A stretch of DNA of 64,000 nucleotides from PALSA-505 sp036501145 (GTDB taxonomy: Bacteria > Actinomycetota > Actinomycetes > Streptosporangiales > Streptosporangiaceae). Made by a program: the position numbers and the translations under genes. Each line of letters starts with the position of its first letter. Position 1 is the stretch's first letter. Below, piece by piece: positions 15,735 through 23,900 of this stretch. The notes below the pieces were generated by a model, which did no database searches, was not told where the DNA came from, and saw only the letters and a list, made by a program, of their open reading frames with translations. Where the stretch lies: positions 5,304 to 69,303 of the forward strand of contig DASYAV010000045.1 in the NCBI GenBank assembly GCA_036501145.1. Direction: 5' to 3'.

Positions 15735-18590
15735 TCACAGGGTCATCAGCTTCTTCAGGAACTGGCCGGTGTAGCTCTCCTCGACCGCGGCGAGCTGCTC
15801 GGGGGTCCCGGTGGCCACCACTGAGCCGCCGCCGGACCCACCCTCCGGGCCCAGGTCGATCACCCAGTCCGCGGTCTTGATCACGTCGAGGTTGTGCTCG
15901 ATCACGATCACCGAGTTGCCGCCGTCCACCAGCGCGCCAAGCACGCCGAGCAGCTTGCGGATGTCCTCGAAGTGCAGCCCGGTGGTCGGCTCGTCGAGCA
16001 CGTAGATCGTCCGGCCGGTGGACCGGCGCTGTAGCTCGGTGGCCAGCTTCACCCGCTGCGCCTCGCCGCCGGACAGCGTCGGGGCCGGCTGGCCCAGCCG
16101 CACGTAGCCGAGCCCGACGTCCACCAGCGTCTTGAGGTGACGGTGGATGGCCGGCACCGGCTCGAAGAAGGCCTCCGCCTCCTCGATCGGCATGTTCAGC
16201 ACCTCGGCGATGGTCTTGCCCTTGTAATGCACCTGCAGCGTGTCGGTGTTGTACCGGGCGCCGTGGCATACCTCGCACGGCACGTACACGTCGGGCAGGA
16301 ACTGCATCTCGATCTTGATGGTGCCGTCGCCGGAGCACGCCTCACACCGGCCGCCCTTGACGTTGAAGGAGAACCGGCCCGGCTGGTAACCGCGGATCTT
16401 CGCCTCGGTGGTCTGCGCGAACAGCCGCCTGATGTGGTCGAACACGCCGGTGTAGGTGGCCGGGTTGGATCGCGGCGTCCGGCCGATCGGGCCCTGGTCC
16501 ACGTGCACGATCTTGTCCAGGTGCTGCGTGCCGGTGACCCTGGTGTGCTTGCCGGGCACCGTCCGGGCCCCGTTCAGCTCCTTGGCCAGCGCGTTGTACA
16601 GGATCTCGTTGACCAGGGTGGACTTGCCCGAGCCCGACACGCCGGTGACCGCGACCAGGCAGCCCAGCGGGAACGCGACGTCCACGCCGCGCAGGTTGTG
16701 CTCGGTCGCGCCCTTGACCACGACCTCGCGGCTGCGGGCCCGCGGCCTGCGCCTGGCCGGCACCGCGATCTCCTGCCGCCCGGACAGGTACGCGCCGGTC
16801 ATCGACCTCTCGCTGGCCAGCAGTTCCGGCACCGGCCCGGAGACCACGACCTCGCCGCCGTGCTCGCCCGCACCCGGCCCGATGTCGACCACCCAGTCGG
16901 CGCTGCGGATGGTGTCCTCGTCGTGCTCCACCACGATCAGCGTGTTGCCCAGGTCGCGCAGCCGCAGCAAGGTCTCCAGCAGCCGGTGGTTGTCCCGCTG
17001 GTGCAGCCCGATGGACGGCTCGTCCAGCACGTAGAGCACCCCGACCAGCCCCGAGCCGATCTGCGTGGCCAGCCGGATCCGCTGGGCCTCACCGCCGGCC
17101 AGCGTCGCCGCCGCCCGGTCGAGCGTCAGGTAGTCCAGGCCCACGTCGAGCAGGAAGCCCAGCCTGGCGTTGACCTCCTTCAGCACCCGCGCCGCGATCT
17201 GCATGTCCCGCTGGGACAGCTCGATGCCGAGCAGCAGCTTGGCCAGCTCGCCGATCGGCAGCGCGCACAGGTCCGCGATCGACTGGCCGGCCACGGTCAC
17301 GCCCAGCGAGACCGGCTTCAGCCGCGACCCCTTGCAGACCGGGCAGGGCACCTCGCGCATGTATCCGGCGTACCGTTCCCGGCTCGAGTCGCTCTCCGCC
17401 TCGGCGTGATGCCGCTGGATGTAGGGCACCACACCTTCGAACGAGGTGTAGTAGGAACGCTGTCGGCCGTACCGGTTCTTGTACCGGACGTGCACCTGGT
17501 CGCCGTACCCGTACAGCAGCGCCTTGCGGGCGGCGGCGGGCAGCCTGGCCCAGCTGGTGCTGACGGTGAACCCCATCGCGTCGCCCAGCGCCTCGATCAG
17601 CCGGGTGAAGTAGTCGCTGACGTGCCCGTTGCCCCACGGCGCTATCGCGCCCTCGGAGAGCTTCTTCGCCGGGTCGGGCACCACCAGCTCGGGGTCGACC
17701 TCCATCCTGGTGCCGAGGCCTGTGCAGTCCGGGCAGGCACCCCAGGGCGAGTTGAACGAGAACGAGCGCGGCTCCAGCTCGTCGAAGGACAGGTCGTCGT
17801 ACAGGCACGCCAGGTGCTCGGAGTACATCCGCTCCCGGTGCCCGTCGTCCTCGGGCAGGTCCACGAAGTCGAGCAGCACGATCCCGCCGGACAGGTTCAG
17901 CGCCGTCTCCACCGAGTCGGTGAGCCTGCGCCGTGCGTCCGGCTTGACCGCCAGCCGGTCCACCACGACCTCGATGTCGTGCTTCTCGTACTTCTTCAGG
18001 GTCGGCAGCTGGCCGGCTGCCGCCTCCTCGAGCCGGACCACCACACCGTCCACCCGGGCCCGGGAGAAGCCCTTGGTCTGCAGCTCGCGCATCAGCTCGC
18101 CGTACTCGCCCTTGCGGCCGCGGACCACCGGGGCGAGCACCTGGAACCTGATGCCCTCGTCCAGTTCGAGCAGCCGGTCCACGATCTGCTGCGGGGTCTG
18201 CCGGGTGATCGGCCTGCCGCAGACCGGGCAGTGCGGCTTGCCGATCCGCGCGTACAGCAGCCGCAGGTAGTCATACACCTCGGTGATCGTCCCGACGGTG
18301 GAGCGCGGGTTGCGGCTGGCCGCCTTCTGGTCGATCGACACGGCCGGCGACAGCCCGTCGATGAAGTCCACGTCGGGCTTGTCCATCTGCCCGAGGAACT
18401 GCCGCGCATACGCCGACAGTGACTCCACGTAACGGCGCTGACCCTCGGCGAAGATCGTGTCGAAGGCCAGGCTGGACTTGCCCGACCCGGACAGCCCGGT
18501 GAAGACGATCATGGCATCCCGCGGCAGGTCCAGCGAGATGTCCTTCAGGTTGTGCTCACGGGCTCCGCGAACAACAAGACGATCAGCCAC
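15735..18590 (-). CDS. uvrA: excinuclease ABC subunit A
   Basis: The ATPase that loads UvrB on damaged DNA in nucleotide excision repair; cytoplasmic. Full length at 951 residues, with two ABC modules: Walker A GLSGSGKSSLAFD (32-44) and GVSGSGKSTLVNEIL, and signature motifs LAGGEAQRIRLATQIGSGL and LSGGEAQRVKLATELQRRS. The zinc sites are visible as CPVCGRP in the insertion, CPVCKGSR, and CSACSGDG with CEVCHG, the last holding the DNA-binding finger. The ATG has the usual MADRLVVRGAREHNLKD start. uvrB and uvrC are not in the window. A PafBC-type promoter motif lies about 130 bp upstream, predicting DNA-damage induction independent of LexA. Confidence 0.97.
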   Translation of the reverse strand: MADRLVVRGAREHNLKDISLDLPRDAMIVFTGLSGSGKSSLAFDTIFAEGQRRYVESLSAYARQFLGQMDKPDVDFIDGLSPAVSIDQKAASRNPRSTVGTITEVYDYLRLLYARIGKPHCPVCGRPITRQTPQQIVDRLLELDEGIRFQVLAPVVRGRKGEYGELMRELQTKGFSRARVDGVVVRLEEAAAGQLPTLKKYEKHDIEVVVDRLAVKPDARRRLTDSVETALNLSGGIVLLDFVDLPEDDGHRERMYSEHLACLYDDLSFDELEPRSFSFNSPWGACPDCTGLGTRMEVDPELVVPDPAKKLSEGAIAPWGNGHVSDYFTRLIEALGDAMGFTVSTSWARLPAAARKALLYGYGDQVHVRYKNRYGRQRSYYTSFEGVVPYIQRHHAEAESDSSRERYAGYMREVPCPVCKGSRLKPVSLGVTVAGQSIADLCALPIGELAKLLLGIELSQRDMQIAARVLKEVNARLGFLLDVGLDYLTLDRAAATLAGGEAQRIRLATQIGSGLVGVLYVLDEPSIGLHQRDNHRLLETLLRLRDLGNTLIVVEHDEDTIRSADWVVDIGPGAGEHGGEVVVSGPVPELLASERSMTGAYLSGRQEIAVPARRRPRARSREVVVKGATEHNLRGVDVAFPLGCLVAVTGVSGSGKSTLVNEILYNALAKELNGARTVPGKHTRVTGTQHLDKIVHVDQGPIGRTPRSNPATYTGVFDHIRRLFAQTTEAKIRGYQPGRFSFNVKGGRCEACSGDGTIKIEMQFLPDVYVPCEVCHGARYNTDTLQVHYKGKTIAEVLNMPIEEAEAFFEPVPAIHRHLKTLVDVGLGYVRLGQPAPTLSGGEAQRVKLATELQRRSTGRTIYVLDEPTTGLHFEDIRKLLGVLGALVDGGNSVIVIEHNLDVIKTADWVIDLGPEGGSGGGSVVATGTPEQLAAVEESYTGQFLKKLMTL

Positions 18591-18719
18591 TGCGCTCTCT
18601 CAGCTCTCTGCTTCCTGGCCTGTCGTGTGACGACGTCGTGCCAGCATCCTGCCTGGGCCGACGACGGCCCAGACGCCAGCATGCATCGACGTCACCCCAC
18701 CCGCACGAGATGCCAAACA

Positions 18720-18742
18720 ATGCTAACCGGGGGGTCCGACAA
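18720..18742 (-). promoter_or_regulatory. RecA-NDp / PafBC-type promoter for uvrA
   Basis: The minus strand reads TTGTCGGAC, then 8 bp, then TAGCAT. This matches the mycobacterial RecA-independent DNA-damage promoter pattern TTGTCRGTG-N8-TANNNT in the TTGTCR core, the exact spacing and the TA-N3-T element; the last bases of the first element deviate (GAC for GTG). It lies upstream of uvrA, which is a known target of this regulon in mycobacteria. Confidence 0.6.
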
Positions 18743-18896
18743 TTTCGGGCCGCTGTACGAGCCCGCACGTCAGCGGCATGATCACCAAGCCTGACCCCTC
18801 ACCCCTTGTGCAACCGCCGATGGGCAGCCCATTGTTCCCGGCGCGGCGGCACCGCTGCGGGCAGAGTTCCGCAGCGAGCGGAGCCCGCAGCAAGGC

Positions 18897-18928
18897 AGGG
18901 CCCGCCGTCGTCCGTGGCGGCGGGCCCT
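18897..18928 (-). terminator. terminator of the polytopic membrane protein gene
   Basis: A perfect 11-bp inverted repeat AGGGCCCGCCG / CGGCGGGCCCT with a 10-nt loop, 25 bp beyond the stop of the leftward membrane protein gene. It should insulate uvrA from readthrough. The rest of the 363-bp gap before uvrA holds the promoter described above and no gene. Confidence 0.7.
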
Positions 18929-18953
18929 ACCGGGTGCGCGGTCTCAGCGCGGC

Positions 18954-19895
18954 CTAGTGCCAGGGCATGTGCGGGAACCAGCCGTAGCCGAAGCTGGCCG
19001 GGGCCCGGACGCCCCAGTAGAAGAATGTGAACGCACCGCCAATGAGCAGTGCCGCCGCGGTGAATTTGGCGATCCGCGACGGTTCGGCGGCGAGCCAGTG
19101 CTGGAACCGGCTCATCGAAAGTGTGACGAACAGTATCCCCATCAGCAGGACGTTACCGAGTGCTACCAGGATAAAGGTGAGCGCACCGTAGAATCCGTTG
19201 TGTGTCGAGGCAGCATATTCGAACATCTTGTAGAATAACGGATAGGGCCGCCCGATCAGGAATCCGCCGATAAGCGCACCCATAACGAGTTGCGAAGTGT
19301 AGGCAAAACGCTTCGTCAGGCGGTGCAGCGGATCGGGTACGAATCCTGCGGCGGCCAGGCCCAGGTAGATGAAGATAAGCCCGATGGCGGAGAACACGAC
19401 CACGGACTGCAGCAGCCGCACCGGGACCTGACTGCCGCCAACCATCGCGGTGGACAATTGCGGGATGCTCTTGCCCAGCGTGGCCCCGACGAATCCATAG
19501 ACCCCGGCCACGACGAACAGGCCGACGGCAAGCCAGCCCAGTGGCCGCAGGGCCAGACGGGCGCGGGCCGCCGCCGAGTGCGCGTCCTCCATCAGCGGCG
19601 CGATCGCGCTGAAGGCTGCGACGTTGCAGGCGGTGAACGTGCCGGCCAGGCCGGCGGTGAAGGCGAAAAGTATGCCGGCGACCGACCCGGCGATGCCGGT
19701 GGACACCGAGTTGTGGCCCAGCATGCCATTGGCCGCGTTGACGCCAATATCGTCGTCGGCGAGTTGCGCCGACCACAGCACGGCGACGGCCAGCCCAGCC
19801 AGCAAGCTCAAAACGATCAGTGGGGTGCGCCGTATCGGCCGGCCCGCAGCTCCGGATAGCTCTGTGCTTACCGCAGTCGTGTCGATCTCCGCCAT
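18954..19895 (-). CDS. polytopic membrane protein of unassigned family
   Basis: A 313-residue integral membrane protein with about seven hydrophobic segments, for example TPLIVLSLLAGLAVAVL (25-41), a second around residue 75, and FTAAALLIGGAFTFFYWGV near the C-terminus. The segment TAGLAGTFTACNVAAFSAIAPL recalls the first half of CcdA/DsbD or LysE-like exporters, in which a helix carries a redox Cys, but only one Cys is present here. I treat that likeness as a weak hint. The N-terminus is short and polar with no cleavable signal. The gene is alone between a terminator and a 434-bp regulatory gap. Confidence 0.6.
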   Translation of the reverse strand: MAEIDTTAVSTELSGAAGRPIRRTPLIVLSLLAGLAVAVLWSAQLADDDIGVNAANGMLGHNSVSTGIAGSVAGILFAFTAGLAGTFTACNVAAFSAIAPLMEDAHSAAARARLALRPLGWLAVGLFVVAGVYGFVGATLGKSIPQLSTAMVGGSQVPVRLLQSVVVFSAIGLIFIYLGLAAAGFVPDPLHRLTKRFAYTSQLVMGALIGGFLIGRPYPLFYKMFEYAASTHNGFYGALTFILVALGNVLLMGILFVTLSMSRFQHWLAAEPSRIAKFTAAALLIGGAFTFFYWGVRAPASFGYGWFPHMPWH

Positions 19896-20329
19896 TCCGT
19901 CCTCCCCAGACTAGCGACCGCCATGGATGGGCCCGCGTCGTGAGATCTTTAACCAGGCGCCCTGCTTGGGCCTTCTAATAGTCGCCGGATTGCGAAGGTC
20001 ATGCAATATGCCGCAACGCCACAGCGACGCGGAAGAAACGTTAAGCTGACAGCCTGCAAACGCAAACGCTACGAACTGCGCTTTGAGCGCGCAATCGTGA
20101 GCCTGGCTCTTCGCGCAATTCGGGTTGGCCCGCCAGGACACGTCTGGGCGAAGACTCTGCACGTTACCGAAGCGGTGCCGGGACGGGATGGGCGGTGAAC
20201 CTGCGTACAATCGTGACGCTGCGTAACGGCCCCGGGCGGCTGGTACCGCAGCGCAGCCGGCCGGGCACTGTGGGCAACATCACTTTCTTTCAGTTCAAGA
20301 AATTTTGCAGCGTGTGCAATAATTGCCGG
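19896..20329. other. 434-bp divergent intergenic region
   Basis: No plausible gene. It is the least GC-rich part of the area and must hold the promoters of the leftward membrane protein gene and the rightward tetR-pump operon. Two inverted repeats close to the tetR start are listed separately; the rest shows nothing I can name. Confidence 0.5.
20284..20321. promoter_or_regulatory. two adjacent inverted repeats upstream of tetR
   Basis: TTTCTT-N7-AAGAAA is followed two bases later by a second repeat, TTGCA-N5-TGCAA (20305-20319), whose arms extend imperfectly to TTTTGCA/TGCAATAA. Both lie within 46 bp of the tetR ATG, where an autorepressor would bind. Confidence 0.5.
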
Positions 20330-20983
20330 ATGAGCATTCCGGAGACGGAAGCGGGCGGGCTGCGCGAGCGCAAGAAGCGCGCGACCCGGCTGGCGCTGAG
20401 CGAGGCGGCGCTGCGGCTTGCCCTCGACCACGGGCCGGAGCAGCTCACCGTGGAGGAGATCAGCGAGGCCGCCGGGGTGTCGGCCCGCACCTTCTTCAAC
20501 TACTTCTCCAGCAAGGAGCACGCGCTGCTCGGCGACGGCCCGGCACCCCCGCCGCAGGAGCAGGCGACCGCCATGGTCGCCGCCGCCGGCACCGTGCTCG
20601 AGGGGCTCTGCCTGGTGGTGAAGGCCAGCGTCGCGGACGCGGCGGGCAGCCGCGAGCAGTTCCGGATGCGCTGGCAGCTGATGGAGCGGCATCCCGCGCT
20701 GCTGCCCCGGCTGTTCGCCCGGATGGAGGACTTCCGGGCGAGCCTGGCGGCCGCGGTGGCCGCGCGGTGCAGCGGGCAGGGCACCCCGCCGGGGGCCGGG
20801 GGGGCCGCGACGGACGCCTACCCGCAGCTGATGGCCTCAGTGGCGCTCGCCACCATGCGGGTGGCGGTGGACCGGTGGCTGGCCGACCACGGCGACCAGT
20901 CCCCGCAGGAGCATGTCACCGAGCTGTTCGGGCTGCTGAATGCGGAACTGGGGGAAGCAGCGAAGGGGGGCGTTCTGGCGTGA
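20330..20983 (+). CDS. TetR-family transcriptional regulator
   Basis: A 217-residue one-component repressor. The N-terminal helix-turn-helix is canonical: RKKRATRLALSEAALRLALD, then LTVEEISEAAGVSARTFFNY and FSSKEHALL. The rest is an all-helical ligand domain. The ATG (MSIPETEAGG) is chosen because longer readings run through the operator-like repeats. Its stop overlaps the GTG of the MFS pump (GTGA), so the two are translationally coupled; the usual arrangement is a drug-responsive repressor controlling its efflux pump. The inducing ligand is unknown. Confidence 0.88.
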   Translation: MSIPETEAGGLRERKKRATRLALSEAALRLALDHGPEQLTVEEISEAAGVSARTFFNYFSSKEHALLGDGPAPPPQEQATAMVAAAGTVLEGLCLVVKASVADAAGSREQFRMRWQLMERHPALLPRLFARMEDFRASLAAAVAARCSGQGTPPGAGGAATDAYPQLMASVALATMRVAVDRWLADHGDQSPQEHVTELFGLLNAELGEAAKGGVLA

Positions 20984-23898
20984 CCATACATCGGGCCGGC
21001 AGCAACGGGGAGGTGGCCGCCGCGGCCAGCGAAGCGGCCAGCAGCAACGGCACGGGCAGCAGGAGGGAGCACAAGAGCCAGCACATCGGCATCGTGTTCG
21101 CCGCGCTGATGCTGGCCGTGCTGCTGGCGGCGCTGGACCAGACGATCGTGGCCACCTCGCTGCCCACCATCGTGGGCAGCCTGCACGGCCTGGACCACCT
21201 GGCCTGGGTGACCACCGCCTACCTGCTGACCTCCACCATCGCGCTGCCGATCTACGGCAAGCTCGGCGACCTGTTCGGCCGCAAGGGGCTGTTCGTCTTC
21301 GCCATCGTGGTGTTCCTGGTGGGCTCGGTGCTGTCCGGCTTGTCGCAGAACATGACCGAGCTGATCGTGTTCCGCGGGCTGCAGGGCATCGGCGCGGGCG
21401 GGCTGATGATCGGCGCGCAGGCGATCATCGGGGACATCGTCTCGCCCCGCGAGCGCGGCAAGTACATGGGCTTCTTCGGCGCGGTGTTCGGGGTGGCCAC
21501 GGTGGCCGGGCCGCTGCTCGGCGGGTTCCTCACCGACGACGTCAGCTGGCGCTGGATCTTCTACGTCAACATCCCGGTCGGCGCCGTGGCGCTGCCGATC
21601 GTCATCTGGGTGCTGCGGCTGCCCCGGCACCGCGGCAAGCCCAGGCTGGACCTGCTGGGCATGGTGCTGCTGTCCGCGGCGTCGGCCGATATCACGCTGC
21701 TCGCCACCTGGGGCGGCTCCACCTACGCCTGGCACTCCCCCGTCATCATCGGGCTCGGCGCCGGCTTCGTGGCGCTGGCCGCGCTGTTCGCACTGGCCGA
21801 GCGGTACGCGGCCGAGCCGCTGATCCCGCTGCACCTGTTCCGCGGCAGCATCTTCAACGTCTCCGGGCTGATCGGCATCGTGGTCGGCGTCGCGATGTTC
21901 GGCGCCGTCTCCTACCTGGCGTTCTTCCTGCAGATGGTGGACCACGTCAGCGCCACGGTGTCCGGCCTGCTGATGCTGCCGTTCGTCGGCGGCATGCTGG
22001 TCTCCTCGATCGTGTCCGGCCGCCTGGTCAGCTCCACCGGCAAGTACAAGATCTTCCCCATCGCGGGCACCGCGATCGCCGGCCTGGGCATGTACCTGCT
22101 GTCGCTGATGAGCACCACCTCCACCCGGGTAGAGAACGGCATCTACATGGCCGTGGTCGGGCTCGGCATCGGCCTGGTGTTCCAGATCCTGGTGCTCGTG
22201 GTGCAGAACGCGGCGGCGCCGCGCGACCTGGGCTCGGCGACCGCGGCCAACAACTACCTGCGGCAGATCGGCGGCACGGTGGGCAGCGGCATCGTCGGCT
22301 CGCTGTTCACCAGCAGGCTGGTCAGCCAGCTGCACCAGCTGCTGCCGCCGGGCGCGGCGGCACACACGGCCAACCCGCAGGCGCTCACCCCGCAACAGCT
22401 CAGCAGCATGCCCCCGGCGCTGGCGCGGGTCTTCACCGAGGCGTACGCGAACGCGCTGCCGCCGATCTTCCTGTACCTGGTGCCGGTGATGGGCGTCGCG
22501 TTCGTGCTGGCGCTGTTCCTCAAGCAGCAGCCGCTGCGCACCAGCGTGGGCCCGGCCGACGAGCCGGGCGCGGATCCGTCCGGCGCCGGCGCACCGGGGA
22601 CAGCACAGCGCAACGGCTTCGAAGCCGCCGGGACTCGCGCGCCAGGCACGGCACCCAACGGGGCCGCGCCCGCAGCGGACAGGAAGGGAACCCCGCTCAT
22701 GGCGGACAGTGCGGACGGGACGGCCGGGCAGCAGCAGGCGGCGGGCGCCCCGCCCACCCTTCGGGCCTCCCCTGCTCCCTCCATGCCGCACGGTGGCATC
22801 CCAGCGCTCGTCACCGCGGGCCTGAGTGGAGCCGCGGCCGGGCGGGACCAGGCCGCCAACGGCGGCGCCCGTGGAGCCGCCAGCCCGGGCGGCGGCGCGC
22901 ATGCCGCGCCCGGCTCCTATCCCGGCAGCCCGGCCGCGGGCTACCCCGGCGGGTCCGATGCGGGCTATCCCGGCGGGTCCGGCGCGAGCTATCCCGGCGA
23001 GCCCGGCGCGCGCTATCCGGGCGCGGCCGTCGGAGCCGGGCTGCACGCCGCCCCGGTGTCCCCGGTGCGCCCCTACACCGGCCAGCCGGCCGAGCCGGCG
23101 GCGGCCGGCCAGCCGGGTCCGGTTAGCGGGGGTGGTGGGCCGTCCGTGCACGGGCGCGTCCAGCGCCCGGACGGCGCTCCGATCGGCGGCGCGACCGTGA
23201 CGGTGATCGACGGGACGGGCCGCCAGGCCGGGCGGGACCGCACCGGCCCTGACGGCTCGTATCAGGTGGCGGTGCCGGGCCAGCAGCCGTACACGCTCAT
23301 CGCGATGGCCGGCGCGCACCAGCCGCACGCGCACGCGGTGTACGTGGGCAGCCAGCCGGTGGAACTCGAGGTGCAGCTGACCGGGGCCAGCCGGCTGACC
23401 GGGCGGGTGCACGCGGCGGGCACCGGCACGCCGGTAGCCGGGGCGACGGTCGCGCTGGCCGACGCCCGCGGCGAGATCATCGCGGCCTCGGTCACCGGCC
23501 CGGACGGCAGGTACACGTTCGAGGAGATGGTCCCCGGCGCCTACACCCTGGCGGTCAGCTCGCCGTCCTGCCAGCCGGCCGCGTTTCCGGTCACCGTGGC
23601 CGAGGGCGCCGAGACGACCCAGGACGCGGAGCTCGGCGCGGCGGGCCGCCTCGAAGGCGCCGCGCTGACCACCGGCGGCACGCCGGTGCCGGACGCACGG
23701 GTCACGCTGCTTGACGTCAGCGGCAACACGATGGCCACCGCGGCCACCGGGCCGGACGGCAGGTACTCGTTCGAGAACGTGCTGGCGGGCGACTATACGG
23801 TGATCGCCTCCGGCTACCCGCCGGCCGCCAGCAAGCTTCGCGTCATGCCCGGCCACCAGCACCAGCACGACGTCCAGCTGAGCCATCCCGAGGCCTGA
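20980..23898 (+). CDS. DHA2-type MFS transporter with C-terminal carboxypeptidase-regulatory-like repeats
   Basis: A 972-residue fusion. Residues 36-520 form a 14-helix EmrB/QacA-type proton antiporter, with motif C-like LDQTIVATSLPTI (52-64), motif A KLGDLFGRKG (94-103) and the MSISRERGK-like loop SPRERGKYMGFF. Residues 521-720 are a Gly/Ala/Pro-rich linker containing a YPG-repeat stretch (646-682). Residues 721-802, 803-887 and 888-968 are three beta-sandwich repeats of the carboxypeptidase-regulatory (CarboxypepD_reg) type, each with G-x-V, P-x-x-G-A-x-V and TGPDGRYxFE-like cores. An even helix count would place the tail in the cytosol. Usual family length is about 500, so half of this protein is added. 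It starts at a GTG overlapping the tetR stop. Confidence 0.85.
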   Translation: MTIHRAGSNGEVAAAASEAASSNGTGSRREHKSQHIGIVFAALMLAVLLAALDQTIVATSLPTIVGSLHGLDHLAWVTTAYLLTSTIALPIYGKLGDLFGRKGLFVFAIVVFLVGSVLSGLSQNMTELIVFRGLQGIGAGGLMIGAQAIIGDIVSPRERGKYMGFFGAVFGVATVAGPLLGGFLTDDVSWRWIFYVNIPVGAVALPIVIWVLRLPRHRGKPRLDLLGMVLLSAASADITLLATWGGSTYAWHSPVIIGLGAGFVALAALFALAERYAAEPLIPLHLFRGSIFNVSGLIGIVVGVAMFGAVSYLAFFLQMVDHVSATVSGLLMLPFVGGMLVSSIVSGRLVSSTGKYKIFPIAGTAIAGLGMYLLSLMSTTSTRVENGIYMAVVGLGIGLVFQILVLVVQNAAAPRDLGSATAANNYLRQIGGTVGSGIVGSLFTSRLVSQLHQLLPPGAAAHTANPQALTPQQLSSMPPALARVFTEAYANALPPIFLYLVPVMGVAFVLALFLKQQPLRTSVGPADEPGADPSGAGAPGTAQRNGFEAAGTRAPGTAPNGAAPAADRKGTPLMADSADGTAGQQQAAGAPPTLRASPAPSMPHGGIPALVTAGLSGAAAGRDQAANGGARGAASPGGGAHAAPGSYPGSPAAGYPGGSDAGYPGGSGASYPGEPGARYPGAAVGAGLHAAPVSPVRPYTGQPAEPAAAGQPGPVSGGGGPSVHGRVQRPDGAPIGGATVTVIDGTGRQAGRDRTGPDGSYQVAVPGQQPYTLIAMAGAHQPHAHAVYVGSQPVELEVQLTGASRLTGRVHAAGTGTPVAGATVALADARGEIIAASVTGPDGRYTFEEMVPGAYTLAVSSPSCQPAAFPVTVAEGAETTQDAELGAAGRLEGAALTTGGTPVPDARVTLLDVSGNTMATAATGPDGRYSFENVLAGDYTVIASGYPPAASKLRVMPGHQHQHDVQLSHPEA
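22682..22701 (+). promoter_or_regulatory. possible internal ribosome site and in-frame ATG
   Basis: Inside the pump gene, within the linker, GGAAGGGA stands 9 bp before an in-frame ATG (residue 574, MADSADGTAG). Initiation here would release a separate soluble product of 399 residues with the three repeats and no membrane part. It may also be the scar of a gene fusion. No evidence beyond sequence. Confidence 0.3.
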
Positions 23899-23900
23899 CG

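Noticed and set aside
16137..18422. A 761-codon open frame opposite uvrA
   Set aside because: Shadow frame with Arg/Gln/His/Gly-rich composition; uvrA on the minus strand has all expected motifs.
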